This document shows, piece by piece, positions 12,640 through 23,260 of a DNA stretch of 64,000 nt. The stretch's first letter is position 1. Each line of letters opens with the position of its first letter. The stretch lies in the NCBI RefSeq assembly GCF_029227915.1, contig NC_079877.1:29227851-29291850 (forward strand), in the 5' to 3' direction. The position numbers were made by a program, and so were the translations under genes. Source of the DNA: Hydractinia symbiolongicarpus. Its lineage: Eukaryota > Cnidaria > Hydrozoa > Anthoathecata > Hydractiniidae. The notes below the pieces were generated by a model that saw only the letters and a list, made by a program, of their open reading frames with translations, did no database searches and had not been told where the DNA came from.

Positions 12640-13454
12640 TGGGTTTCATATCAATTTTGTGGAAAATTTTATGGGTGAAGACAATATAGAACATGCTAAT
12701 TGAACTGATTTTTGTTCATATTTTGATTTGCTCCTCATAAACCTTTGTGTTCTACATTTATTGTAAACTTTTGTGAGGAAGGACCACATATATATACAAT
12801 ATTTTCAAAATAATGACTTTTGTTGATTTGAAATTTAATCTTTGCTCATTGCTTTTTCGACAATTCAGTTTAAAATGTTTGGTAAAGTCAGTACGGATCA
12901 TTAGACACTGGTTAATTTTTACATTATGTGCATATTTTTGGAGAGGATGGTATGCAACTTTTTGTTTTTTGGTGTTTTGTGTTTGTTTAACTTTGGCTTT
13001 TTATTATTGTTTAAGTTGTATCGTTGTATAAGCATTTACGGAAAAGACAATGTTTAAAATGCATAAAGAACTTATTTCATAGATTTGTGCTTACTGTTGC
13101 AAGCCTTTCTTTTCGACATTTCAGATTAAAATATTGAAATAAATAAAATAAAAGTTTTCAACATAATCACATAATAAGATGTATACATACTTGAGATGTG
13201 TTATTTCTGACATTATTATTATTGCTGTCGTAACAGTCTGGGTTGTGACTGTCAATGTTGTAACTTTCTACTAAGTAGATTTTACACCTTGCACGCCGTT
13301 GTTTTTCATATTTTGTCTGAAGTTTTGTTGGTTTGGATTTTATGAACATTTTTTTTGTATATGCACTGCTGACGTCAGCAAAACATCTAAAGCAACCTAT
13401 TTTTTTCATTGGGATTTTGCCTAAGTGGATTTTTCCACGGGCCTTATCGACTAG
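12640..13454 (+). mobile_element. Helitron-like element, family 2, 3' portion
   Basis: The segment is homologous along its length to the minus strand of 8579-9790. It ends with GTGGATTTTTCCACGGGCC, a short spacer and CTAG at 13451-13454. A perfect 12-bp palindrome GCTGACGTCAGC lies at 13368-13379. Its 5' boundary is uncertain and may lie farther left, toward 10508. It abuts a new 5' end at 13455, head to tail. Confidence 0.6.
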
Positions 13455-13775
13455 TCTATATAATAATACGCCAGTTCCGTGTCTCTGTGACAGGCAAAGT
13501 GGATGTCTTCATTTTCCTTTGATGTTGCCGAAAAATGCATGTCTAATATGTTAAATCTTCTGACGTTACGGCGCGACGTCACTACTACTTTAACGTCCAT
13601 ATCTTATATTAAAATAATGAAGCCATTACAGTGCACCTAAAACTTTGAGGCCAAATAACTTGGAAACGAGGTGGCGACGTCAATGATTTTTCACCGCGTG
13701 GGTAACTAGGGACCACCTGGGACCAATTTGGGGAAGTTTCCCAAACCTTGGTCCCCAAATCCGTTTCAAAATTAA
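13455..13775 (+). mobile_element. Helitron-like 5' fragment, split by Harbinger-2
   Basis: It begins TCTATATAATAATACGCC directly after the CTAG of the preceding element and follows the 5' half of family 2 (compare the minus strand of 51600-51924 and 10200-10507). It stops at 13775, where the Harbinger-2 left end begins. The missing 3' half was not found to the right, so the right junction has been deleted or replaced. Confidence 0.65.
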
Positions 13776-13909
13776 GGCTGGTTTGCACTTGTCTGGATCG
13801 GACCGGATCAGACCAGGATGGGATCAAATTATAATCCGATCCAGATCCAATTGAAGATTTCCACTTCTAAAAGAGCGCGAATTTTCATTCAAAAAAATTG
13901 TAAACAAAT

Positions 13910-15219
13910 ATGGCTGCAATAAACATTAGAACTTTGCTACTTTTGATAGTTTTAAAGAGACGCATTCAAAGAATAAAGTTAAGGAATAAATACAAAAAAA
14001 GATGGTGTGTAAGAAAAATTTTCCAAGAAAGAAAACAGAAAGGAGAATACCATCTACTAATTTAAGATCTACGTTTCTTTGATCATGAGTATTTCTTTAA
14101 ACAATTTCGCGTGTTACCTGAAAAATACGAAAAACTTCTATCTTATGTGGCACCATTCATTTCTAAATCGAATCTAAAACGTGAAAGCATATCTGCCGAT
14201 CAACGTTTGTGCATAACTTTAAGATATCTAGTGACTGGAGATGCAAAATCTACCATAGCAAGCAGTTATCGCGTGGGACCTACAACAGTTGGTAGAATTA
14301 TAAGCGAAACATGCAATGCCATATGGGAAAAGTTGTTGGGAGCAGGACAGTTAAAATGTCCATCAACGCAAGCAGAATGGAAAAAAGATAGCTGCAAATT
14401 TTGAGAAACTTTGGCAGTTCCCTAACTATATTGAGGCAATTGAGTATGTGGTAATGCAAGCCCCAGCATGTGGAGGTTCATCTTTTTTAATTATAAAAAG
14501 ACCCACAGCACAGTGTTAATGGCAGTATGCGATGTAGACTACAAGTTTTTATTAGTTGATATTGGTGATAGTGGCCACCAAAGTGACGCAGGTGTATTTC
14601 AAGCGGAAATATTGGGTATGCAATCAATGAAAATCTATTTCAGCTCCCCCAACCAAGATATTTTCGTGGATATGATGAGGTGAATTTCCCTTATGTTTTC
14701 GTTGGAGATGAGGCATTGCCTTTAAAAATCAACTTGGTTAAACCTTATCCTCATAATTTATTAAATGATGGAAGGCGCATATTCAACTACAGGCTATCAA
14801 GAGCTAGGCGAGTAATAGAAAATACATTTGGTATATGCGCATCCAGATTTCGAATCTTTCGCAGGTCCATAAATGGCACTGTAAAACACGCTACAGAAAT
14901 AACAAAAGCAGCAGTAGCCTTGCATAATTTTTTAATGGATGATAGGAAAATGTATTGCCCGTCTGGCTTTGGTGATTGTGTTACAAATGGTATGCTGAAA
15001 GAGGGTAGTTGGAGAGATGAAGAGAATTTTCAAGGAGCTTTATTAGACATTAAAAGAGTGCCTTTAAACAATTTTACATTGCAGGCTAAGGAAGTTCGTG
15101 ATAGTTTTTGCGAGTACTTTATGACAGACATTGGATGTGTTTCCTGGCAACAAAATGCAGTGAACTCCACTGCAGACATATTTGACTCAAAAGTAAATAT
15201 TTTTTATATTTATATTTAG
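13910..15219 (+). pseudogene. HARBI1-like transposase of Harbinger-2, disrupted
   Basis: The ATG at 13910 gives a basic N-terminus, then a TAA near 14070, then the helix-turn-helix region (ADQRLCITLRYLVTGD, then YRVGPTTVGRIISETCNAIW) in the same frame. A one-base insertion near 14388 shifts the frame, and another shift occurs near 14610. The core keeps SSFFNYKKTHSTVLMAVCD, DIGDSGHQSDAGVF (second Asp) and RRVIENTFGICASRFRIF (Glu). The usual first-Asp motif (AIDGKH in relatives) is replaced by AIEYVV with residues missing, so the catalytic triad is incomplete. It is inactive by several independent lesions. Confidence 0.85.
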
Positions 15220-15488
15220 AAAATACAAATTAGCATAAAACATCTTTCTCATAGAGCACAGTCCTCAATAATTCCTGAATCTTTTAATATTTTATTACTA
15301 AACAATGCTCTTCTGATTTTGTTCCTTTGTTTTGTTCAAAAAAAGAAAATGGCTTTTCTTTTGTAAGATTTGATTGGTATCCTACTCAGATGTTATGTTT
15401 ACGAAACTTTGTCTTTGTAATATAACAAACAAGTCTATACGTAATATCAACAAAATTTTAAAAAAACGAGTTATTATATAAATTGTTT

Positions 15489-16020
15489 TTACTTTTCAAA
15501 TTTTATGTCAAACAACACTTGTTGGATTTTAATTCGTGCCAACGTAGTTTTTCTCTCGTCTAAACCTCTCAGCGTGTCCAGTAAACTTAAACAAAATAAT
15601 TTTTTTCCGTCTTCCACTGGCTCTTCTTTTTGTAATGGTTGTTGTTTGTCTGATTCATTTAAATGCCTATCAAGCATTCTCATTAACAAGAAATCAGTAT
15701 CATTTTTTTGACTCGAAACATTACTTCTTTTTCTATGCTTGGCAGGTGGTGTTTCAGCAGGTGGATCGCTTATCTCACTTTCATGGGATGACACATTATA
15801 ATTTGAGGAAGTGGAATTATTTTCTTCATCAATACTTTGGCTTAATATTGATGACGGTATGTTTGAAAGTCGTGTTCTATTGGTAAGGCTGTCTCTTAAA
15901 AATGATAGTTCCTCAAAAAAGTTGCAAGTTGGTAATGTTTTTTTAGCAGAACCAGATCTTGTTGCTTTCTCCCTTTTTGATTATCTCTTACTTTGTTCCA
16001 TTCTTTTTTCAAGGTGTCCA
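15489..16020 (-). pseudogene. MADF/BESS partner protein of Harbinger-2, 3' exon
   Basis: The minus-strand exon begins at 16020 after a TTATTTTTAG acceptor. DTLKKEWNKVRDNQK is the C-terminal half of a MADF domain. One base out of frame (near 15975), it continues RSGSAKKTLPTCNFFEELSF, a Ser/Asn-rich linker, and a C-terminal BESS-like helix (FCLSLLDTLRGLDERKTTLA) ending at 15489. MADF proteins are the Myb-like DNA-binding partners encoded by many Harbinger elements. The first exon with the N-terminal MADF helices is absent; the LINE-bearing duplication lies where it would be expected. Confidence 0.75.
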
Positions 16021-16100
16021 CTAAAAATAAAATATAAATAAATGTATTAGCTAGCTTTTCCCAATCTTGCAACAAAAAAACAGTAACTCTCCATTAATAT

Positions 16101-16825
16101 AATTGGGTGAGTGAACCAAGGACAAGGTTTTCCTTTCAATTTGGAGCGTGTTTGTCAAAAATCTCCTTCACCAGGCTGTTGAAGAGAAATAATGCAGAGT
16201 TTACATCACTGCTGTTGTAAAATGGACTCCAGTCAGTATTATCATTGTCATTACACATAGATTCTGATTTAAATTCTTTTCCAGAGTTTGTTCAAAGATA
16301 ATTAACGTTCAGGTCTCCAAGGATGATTGTTTCTTCATTTTCTGATGATGATTTTAATAACACTTCGTTAAAGATTATATTAAATGATGGTAATAGATAT
16401 TTGGATCCCATGGGTGGAATGTAGAAAGTAGCTACAAGTACACTGCGCGAATTTTTATTTAAAACTTCAATCTAAATACTTTCCAATTCCCGCTTTTCCA
16501 GATCACTTCGCCGTTTCCAATTTAAAGTATCGTGAATATAAATTGCCATTCCACCATCTTTGCCTACAACTCTATCCCTTTGAAGAAATAGGTAACCTGG
16601 GATCTCGTAAATATAAGCCTCATTCACACTAAGATGTGTTTCGGACAGGGTTATGATGTTAAATTTAGTCGAATTTATCAATTCATATAACTCGTTAAAG
16701 TTGTAAAATAAACCTCTCATATTTTGGTGAACGATTTTCAAGCCTCTTGTTTTCAGATAGTTTGTGAATTCATTTCGGGTCAATGACGAAGGACCAGGAC
16801 ATGATTCTATATGTTTTGAGACCTT
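16101..16825 (-). pseudogene. LINE endonuclease-domain fragment (arm A)
   Basis: On the minus strand the frame contains LKIVHQNMRGLFYNFNEL and IITLSETHL, the start of an exonuclease/endonuclease/phosphatase domain of a non-LTR retrotransposon, ending in a stop after ELESI near 16472. Downstream pieces down to 16101 match the arm B LINE until about 39017, then homology stops. Reverse transcriptase is absent. In this copy the N-terminal frame (TRNEFTNYLKTRG) is intact where arm B has a shift. Confidence 0.85.
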
Positions 16826-16917
16826 CGCTGTCCTTTATATATCGTATTTCGTGTTTCCGTGTCATTATTTTTTTTCGCGCACAAACAGACAGAACACGGG
16901 TATTTATATTGAAATGA
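16826..16917 (-). mobile_element. Helitron-like remnant, 3' end deleted
   Basis: Matches 37762-37855 of arm B (5' end TCATTTCAATATAAATACCC, then CTGTCTGT and CACGGAAACACGAAAT). The terminal hairpin and CTRR end present in arm B are missing. The deletion joins GCGA to AGGTCTC and removes about 460 bp. Confidence 0.6.
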
Positions 16918-18668
16918 TGGTTTTGCATCAGAAACCTCAAATGCAGTTAAAAAGGACTAATTTGCGAGTAAAAGGAGGTCTGTGTAAAATCTAGTAGATT
17001 TGCTATACATTTTATCTATATTTGGAATGATGTGTCTTTAGATAATTTGAATCGATTATGTAATGTTGATTATTAAAGTTCACGATAACCCAATGGGAAA
17101 ATAAATTTGGTTCTTAACTGTTAAAGTAAATGACGTGTAGTAGAATATGCGTGTGTAAGCCCATTATATTCCATTAACTAAATGTCTTTTTTCTTCCAGA
17201 AATACCTTTCTGTGTACATTACTTGTATAAAAATAACAACTATCCACCTTCTAGAGAATTGACTCTAATTCATTTTTAGAGCAAGTACAGGTTATTTCAA
17301 CAAAAGTCGTTGGATACAGTTAGGCGATCAGTAGTTCCAACAAAATAGTGTACCCTATCTCCCCGCATATAAGCCAACCCTATTTATAAGCCCATAGGCT
17401 TACCCGAGTTTAGGCTAACTGGCCCTTTATCTGGGAGACTTTTTCAAATTAGGAATAAAAAGAAAGGAGAATGCATTCAGGCAAATAATTTTTTCCCTCT
17501 TAGAGAAATCTTTTATTGCATGCTCAGTCTTTTTTAAAGTCTCTTATCCATTAATAACACATTTACACGGAACCTCCAGCCATTTCCTCTTTTGTTTTGA
17601 CTTTTTTCGCAAACAATAGTTCTCATCCTCCTTAATTAATACAAAAAAGCAATACCGCGCAACTTCCTTTGGAACATAATTAGCAATAGTCGCATTCTTT
17701 AAAATTTTGAAGGCATATTTATAGGGGCTATGGGCGTTTATGCAGGGAAATAGAAGAAAACATTGGTAGACGTTTGCCACTCACTACAACACCTACAGAG
17801 AAAATTATTTTTAAATTTTATATGACCAGCGCATTTACAAATCAGTTCCTCAATGCATGGCAGAAATATATTCTGATATCAATCGATTGTGGCCTTACAT
17901 GTACATTTGTCATGGTCTTTGTCATCATTAGGAAGCATTTTAAGAACTAACTTTAGATATAAAGGAAGCTTTAGTACGGAAAAAGAGTCAAAATTGACCC
18001 AAAAGTTTAATTTCTAATGTTACGTACAAAAAAAAACTCTAATTACTTATACGCCACGTAAAAGCTTCCTGCGGGCACCTCTGCCACACATGAAAACAGA
18101 CTGACTTTATTCCTGAATAACACCGTTTGATTGCTAAATATCCTGAAAATGTTTTTTTTTTTAAGGAAATTAGAAGTTAGTTTCCGTGAATCCAAATATT
18201 TATAACCAATTTCTTTGGTCATCAAGTTGGAAGAATAATAGGAAGAATATAGGAAGAATAATCATGCTGAGAAATAAAAATCTAGAAACAAGACAAGAAA
18301 TTCAGCACAATCTTTTCGATCACAAAACTATCATCAGTGCTACTATACATACAAGTAAAAGTAAAAGCTCTCATAAAGGATAATTAGGGATCCTGTTAAT
18401 TGTCAAGCGAAAATAGATAAGCGAACATCCACATCTGACATGCAAAATCTATCACGAAATATGTTCATGGGGTAAAACATGGAAGTCTGACAACCACAAT
18501 TTGTCAACCAAAAAATCTGAACCTGCATGTGGCGTATACCAATGACTACCCGTCAAAATAATAGAAAGAAAAAACTCAGAAGCTTCTTCAATGGCTTTAA
18601 AACAACCGTCTCTAAACAATAAACTTAACGCGAAAGTATTGCACTTCTTCAGTATCGGCAAAATCGTT

Positions 18669-19797
18669 GCAATTCTTAATCATCTTTTAAACCCATATTT
18701 TCATAACAACTTTTACACTTCCCGACTTCTGCTGAAATTTTTAAACACTTGCGTATTCTTATTATTTCTATACCGAATGGATTGGTAATTATTAAACATA
18801 CTCAATAAAATTCCACTGTTGAAGAAGCACTATAACTGTGCTTTTTTACGAAACCGAAGCTTGCATGACATATCATTTTGAACGCCATTTAATATAGAAA
18901 TGCAAATCCGGGAAATTATGTTAATTCTATTCCGGCTGGGGGGCGAAGAGGGTTCCTATTTATGTTTAACCAGATGAACATATTCCGTGATAGATTTTGC
19001 ATGCTAATGTCTAAAATTAAAACAGTTTTGATCTTTATTGTACAATTTAAACTGAAATTTGAGTCTATTTCGCTAAAATGTCGCGAATTGTTCTGGTTGT
19101 AACAATCACGGAGAATACGCGGAATGTTTGCTTTCATTAGTTTCTTGTTTATTACTTTTATTTATTTAAGAAGTAAAACAATCAAGTTTGTAGAAACGAA
19201 AAATTTAGGATAAATATAAGAAAATTAAAATCTTTCGGTTTAAGGAATTTTAAGGAAAAAAAAGAAAAAATGATGATGTCAGCAGAAATTAGGTACCTTA
19301 ACAAAAATGCTGACGTCAGCAATTTCCCGTCAAATAGCTTGTGTCATCATAATAAGCACCTTTACCAACTTTTTTTACCCTTAGTATGGGAGTGGTAAGA
19401 TCAACCATACCTAACTACGGAAAATGTCTCAAAACGGCCTACCCATAAAATGTAGGCTGAAAATATGTCACCCGCTTGTTAAGGACTGACAGAGAATTAC
19501 CTTACTTCATTCATTGTAGTACTGCACATTAATAAACAATTGGAAACATATTAAAACAAGAATAAGCGAGCGCTGTTTAAGGTAACAGCATATCCAGGGA
19601 ATTGCCCCGAAAACCAAATTTTAAAATTTGCAGAAGATCTTGGGCTCCCGAAATTCAAATCAAATTTTTTGAAGGCAAAAACTCGAGAAAATGCTTATAA
19701 TTTTTTTTCAAAAAATATTTATTATTCCATTCCAGCCTTTAAACATACCCCAGACCCCCTTTGTTAAGAAGCAAAAGGATTTAAACTGGTTTTGTAG
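18669..19797. other. 1.1-kb segment present only in arm A
   Basis: Arm B reads straight across AAAATCGT/GTTTAAAG, whereas arm A has this sequence between those halves. No flanking duplication or inverted ends were clear, so deletion from arm B is as likely as insertion here. It contains the palindrome GCTGACGTCAGC at 19309-19320. At 18972-19015 it holds a diverged inverted copy of the flank at 18430-18475. No gene is seen. Confidence 0.6.
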
Positions 19798-20280
19798 TGT
19801 TTAAAGATGATATGAGAGTTACACTGAAAAAATCAAACGTTATCGAAGTCGCATTTTACATCAGCGTACGTAACACATACCCGATATTACACTATGAACT
19901 TGACTCAACCAAATTTATCAAAATTTTTGTATTTTTCCTAGATAGATATGATAAAATAAAGGTGGAATGGAGTGAGATTCTATCATTTAAGAGGGAATAA
20001 AGCAAGCTAATATGGGATTAAAGGACAACTTATGGGGGTCAATGTACCCCGAGAAAACATGCGTGCTCCCGAAATTCAAACGCTTTGCGCACTTCTGCTC
20101 AATTTTTTTTGTAAATGTAAATTATAGAAATTTTTTACTTAAATTTCATCAAAGAGTCATGAAACTTTCTTTTTGGCACTTAACAGCCACGTATTTCCTA
20201 CTACATTTCCTACTAGAGCGATTTAAAGACTGATTACGAAATTTGCATTTCGGGAGCAATCCAGCAATTTGGTGAATCTA

Positions 20281-20648
20281 AAGATAGATGGATAGATGGA
20301 TAGATGGATAGATGGATAGATGGATAGATGGATAGATGGATAGATGGATAGATGGATAGATGGATAGATGGATAGATGGATAGATGGATAGATGGATAGA
20401 TGGATAGATGGATAGATGGATAGATGGATAGATGGATAGATGGATAGATGGATAGATGGATAGATGGATAGATGGATAGATGGATAGATGGATAGATGGA
20501 TTGATGGATAGATGGATAGATGGATAGATGGATAGATGGATAGATGGATAGATGGATAGATGGATAGATGGATAGATGGATAGATGGATAGATGGATAGA
20601 TGGATTGATGGATAGATGGATAGATGGATAGATGGATTGATGGATAGG
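20281..20648 (+). repeat. Octamer microsatellite (GATAGATG)n
   Basis: About 45 copies of GATAGATG with three or four GATTGATG variants. It sits exactly at the outer edge of arm A, where arm B has a (TCTA)n tract. The repetitive frames across it (ILYPSIHLS type) are artefacts of the 8-bp period. Confidence 0.97.
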
Positions 20649-20651
20649 GGG

Positions 20652-22237
20652 AGGGGGGCGTTACAACAGCTACAAACCACCGACAAAGCCATATTATGAA
20701 GGTACCTACTTTTCTAAAGATAGAAAAGGATCCTTTTCTCAACAGTCAGTCACCACTTCCACAAATCGAAAATTGGGTGAACTTGGAGGATCTCACTCAA
20801 GTTCACCCTGCCAAAAAAATCTGTTCTCAGGGTGGCAGATCCCAACTGTACCCTTAGCAGGACGCCTAAACATTTTCTTCCAGCATGGCAAAAGTTGACA
20901 CAGGACAAAAGTATCCTGTTTAAAATACCCCTTATTTCAGAGCCGACACAGGCAAAAGTACCTTACTCCCCTGTTGACAAAAAGTTAATAGATGGGGAAT
21001 TGGAAGACATGTTGAGAAAAGGAGCCATTTCGAAAATAGCTCCCACAGAGGGGCAGTTTCTAAGCAATCTGTTCTTAGTAAAAAAAAAGATGGAGGAAAT
21101 CGACCAATAATAAACCTCAAGCAGTTAAACAAATTTTTTCCTTACGAACACTTCAAAATGGAGGGTTTGCACTCACTAAAATTCCTATTAAACGAAGGCG
21201 ATAGGATGTGCAAGTTAGACCTGAAAGATGGCTATTTCAGTGTTCCACTGCACAATTTTTCCAAAAAATTTATGAGGTTCGAGTTGTCAGGCAATCTATA
21301 CGAATTCCTCTGTCTTTGTTTTGGCTTTGTTCTAGCTCCACGGATTTTTACAAAATTGCTGAAAATTCCCATGGCAGTTCTTCGTCGTTTAATGATCAGA
21401 ATTGTAATTTACTTAGACGACATGTTAATTTTGGGACGGTCCAGAGAGGAGGTCCTTATGGCACGAGACACATTGATTTTTTTCTTACAAAATTTGGGAT
21501 TTTTAATACATTTGAAAAAATCTGTCCTGGAGCCAACTCAGAAAATAGAGTTCTTGTTAATGTCTGTGAATTCATTAACCATGTCTCTGTATCTAACAAA
21601 GGAGAAAGTTGCCAAAATACATAAACAGTGCTTGAGTTTGTACAAGGCGAGAGAAGCCACTATACTGGAGCTGACTCAATTAATAGGAGTTCTGTCTTCC
21701 ATCATAGAAGCAGTTCTGCCAGCTCGTCTAGAGTTTTGTTTTCTACAACAACAGCAAATTCAAAGTCTAAAAGTTTCAAAATCTTATGCAACCCTAGTGC
21801 ATTTGAGGAGGAAATCCCTGGAAGAACTTCTATGGTGGGTGAACAATCTGACTTTGTACAATGGACGTTCCCTTATTCAACCTCAAACACAATTTTTGTT
21901 ACAGACAGATGCTTTCCTGAATGGCTGGGGAGCAGTTTGTCAAGGGAACAGAACGGGAGGCATGTGGTCCCTAACAGAACAAATTCTTCATATAAATGCT
22001 TTGGAATTACTGGCAATCAAACTAGCACTTCTGTCTTTTCACAAAACAAAACAATTTGCATCAGTTCACATTCAAACAGACAACATGACAGCATTGTCTT
22101 ACCTCCTCAAAATGGGAGGAACAAAGAATTTAACTATGATAAAAATAGCCAAGGAAATTTGGGATTTCCTATTACTCCACAAGATCATGATTACTGCAAA
22201 GTACCTCCCAGGTTGTCTAAATATCAAGGCAGACTGA
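20652..22237 (+). pseudogene. DIRS-like reverse transcriptase and RNase H
   Basis: The frame from about 20655 ([14 protein letters not shown]) shifts near 20868 into HFLPAWQKLTQDKS, and again at an A-run near 21080 where VKKK should read on into the RT core. From 21125 the core is open: KLDLKDGYFSVPLH, CFGFVLAPRIFTK, and the active-site YLDDMLILG near 21412. RNase H follows with LQTDAFLNGWGAVC, LHINALELLAIKLAL and IQTDNMTALSYLLK. The frame ends CLNIKAD-TGA at 22235-22237, where relatives read Trp. The product would reverse-transcribe element RNA in cytoplasm or nucleus. Three or more lesions make this copy dead. Confidence 0.88.
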
Positions 22238-23210
22238 GAGTCTCGAAATACCCGGGACTCAGCAGAATGGAAGCAAGGAATTTCACCGGAGGCTTCCAAT
22301 CTCATCATTGCTTCCAGACGAAAGGGTACTAATGCAAATTATTCATCGTCCTGGAATAAGTAGGCTAGCTGGTGTGGTCGACAACAGGTTGATCCATTTC
22401 AATGCCCTAAAAATTTGTGATAAATTATTCTGGGGATTTATTCAAAAGGGGTATGAATATAGAACTATTTGTTCCCATAGATCAGCCATTTCAGCCTTTC
22501 ACGATAAGATTCAAGAAAGGCCTATAGGAGATCAGGTGTTTTTAATGAAAAGCCTCCTCAACCAAAACACACTTTTATTTGGGATGTTCAGGTTTTCATA
22601 GATTACATTAAACAAACATTTAAAGATAACAGACAAATCTCTATAAGGTCATTGTCCTTAAAACTCACAATGCTATTAGCTTAACTTTAGCGTCTAGGGT
22701 GTTGGGTCTTCATAATCTGGATATAAATTTTATGACTAAAACAAATGATCAATATACGTTTACTTTTAATAAACTCCATAAGTCGCGGAGACAAGGGCAG
22801 CCAAATCCATCTATTGTTTTTGTCAGTTATCCCGATGATGAGGATCTTTGTGTGATTAATGCATTGAATGTTTATTTAGAACGCACCAGTGAATGGAGGA
22901 AAGCAAGTGGTGCTTCACAGTTGCTAATTAGTACTTTTAGTCCTCATAAAGGTGTGGCCAGCCCCACAAGAGCTGGTTTGATTAAAACTGTGCTCAAGGA
23001 GGCAGGGATCGATACCAATAAGTTTTTTGCCCATTCTAGCAGATCAGCTTCTACATCAAAAGCAGCAATGTCAGGCCTAAAGGATATTTTAGAAAGGGGC
23101 TCATGGTCTAAGGAATCCATATGACAACGTTTTTATAGGAAGGAAGCTTGTTCTAATGCCAAATACAAAATATTTCAGAATTCTGTGTTTAGGAAAAGTC
23201 AAAACGCTAC
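22238..23210 (+). pseudogene. DIRS-like tyrosine recombinase
   Basis: The frame continues after the TGA (ESRNTRDSAEW) and then breaks. The N-terminal SAM-like domain is visible at 22400-22560 (YEYRTICSHRSAISAFHDKI). Frameshifts near 22565 and 22682 separate it from the catalytic domain at 22699-23124, which has the HxxR box (AHSSRSASTSKA). TGA at 23122-23124 falls directly before QRFYRKE, the segment that should hold the catalytic tyrosine. This enzyme would integrate circular cDNA. It is inactive here. Confidence 0.85.
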
Positions 23211-23230
23211 GAACTGAGGAATGAGGTCCG

Positions 23231-23258
23231 GGCTCCACTAGCTTTGTGTAGTGGAGCC
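23231..23258 (+). repeat. Perfect 10-bp hairpin after the DIRS recombinase
   Basis: GGCTCCACTA, 8-base loop, TAGTGGAGCC. It lies between the last recombinase codons and the 445-bp array. It may be an RNA 3' structure or part of the DIRS end; function unknown. Confidence 0.7.
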
Positions 23259-23260
23259 GG

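Larger units (their letters stand above)
13776..16041. mobile_element. Second Harbinger element, right end missing
   Basis: The left end GGCTGGTTTGCACTTG follows TAA at 13773-13775, a possible target duplication. Several GGATC-type motifs cluster in the first 80 bases. Content is a HARBI1-like transposase (+) and a MADF/BESS protein (-), converging. No right inverted repeat was found before the LINE-bearing segment that starts near 16101, so the element looks truncated there. It belongs to a different subfamily from Harbinger-1 (different ends and partner protein). Confidence 0.75.
16101..20280 (-). repeat. Inverted segmental duplication, arm A
   Basis: Read on the minus strand, this arm matches 35548-39017 from the microsatellite boundary to the LINE endonuclease region. 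Short shadow frames at 17544-17780, 18186-18383 and 18452-18661 match their partners in arm B almost residue for residue, implying a recent duplication. Arm A differs by an extra 1.1 kb (18669-19797) and by lacking about 460 bp that arm B keeps around its Helitron end. No convincing gene lies in the shared noncoding part. Confidence 0.9.
20652..23210 (+). mobile_element. DIRS-like tyrosine-recombinase retrotransposon, decayed
   Basis: Order is reverse transcriptase, RNase H, then tyrosine recombinase, as in DIRS elements. The 5' part is cut off at the microsatellite (about 20650). Several frameshifts and two in-frame TGA codons disrupt it. Terminal repeats were not identified with certainty. 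A 10-bp hairpin follows the recombinase end at 23231-23258, and a 445-bp tandem array starts right after it. Confidence 0.85.

Noticed and set aside
17544-17780. Conserved 78-residue frame shared with 36922-37158
   Set aside because: Conservation is explained by the recent inverted duplication; synonymous bias could not be shown and no domain is present.
18452-18661. 69-residue frame shared with 36037-36246
   Set aside because: Same reason: the whole DNA is duplicated, so identity does not show coding function.
20234-20742. Long minus-strand frames of IHLSIYPS-type repeats
   Set aside because: They are translations of the GATAGATG microsatellite; no start context, domain or codon bias.
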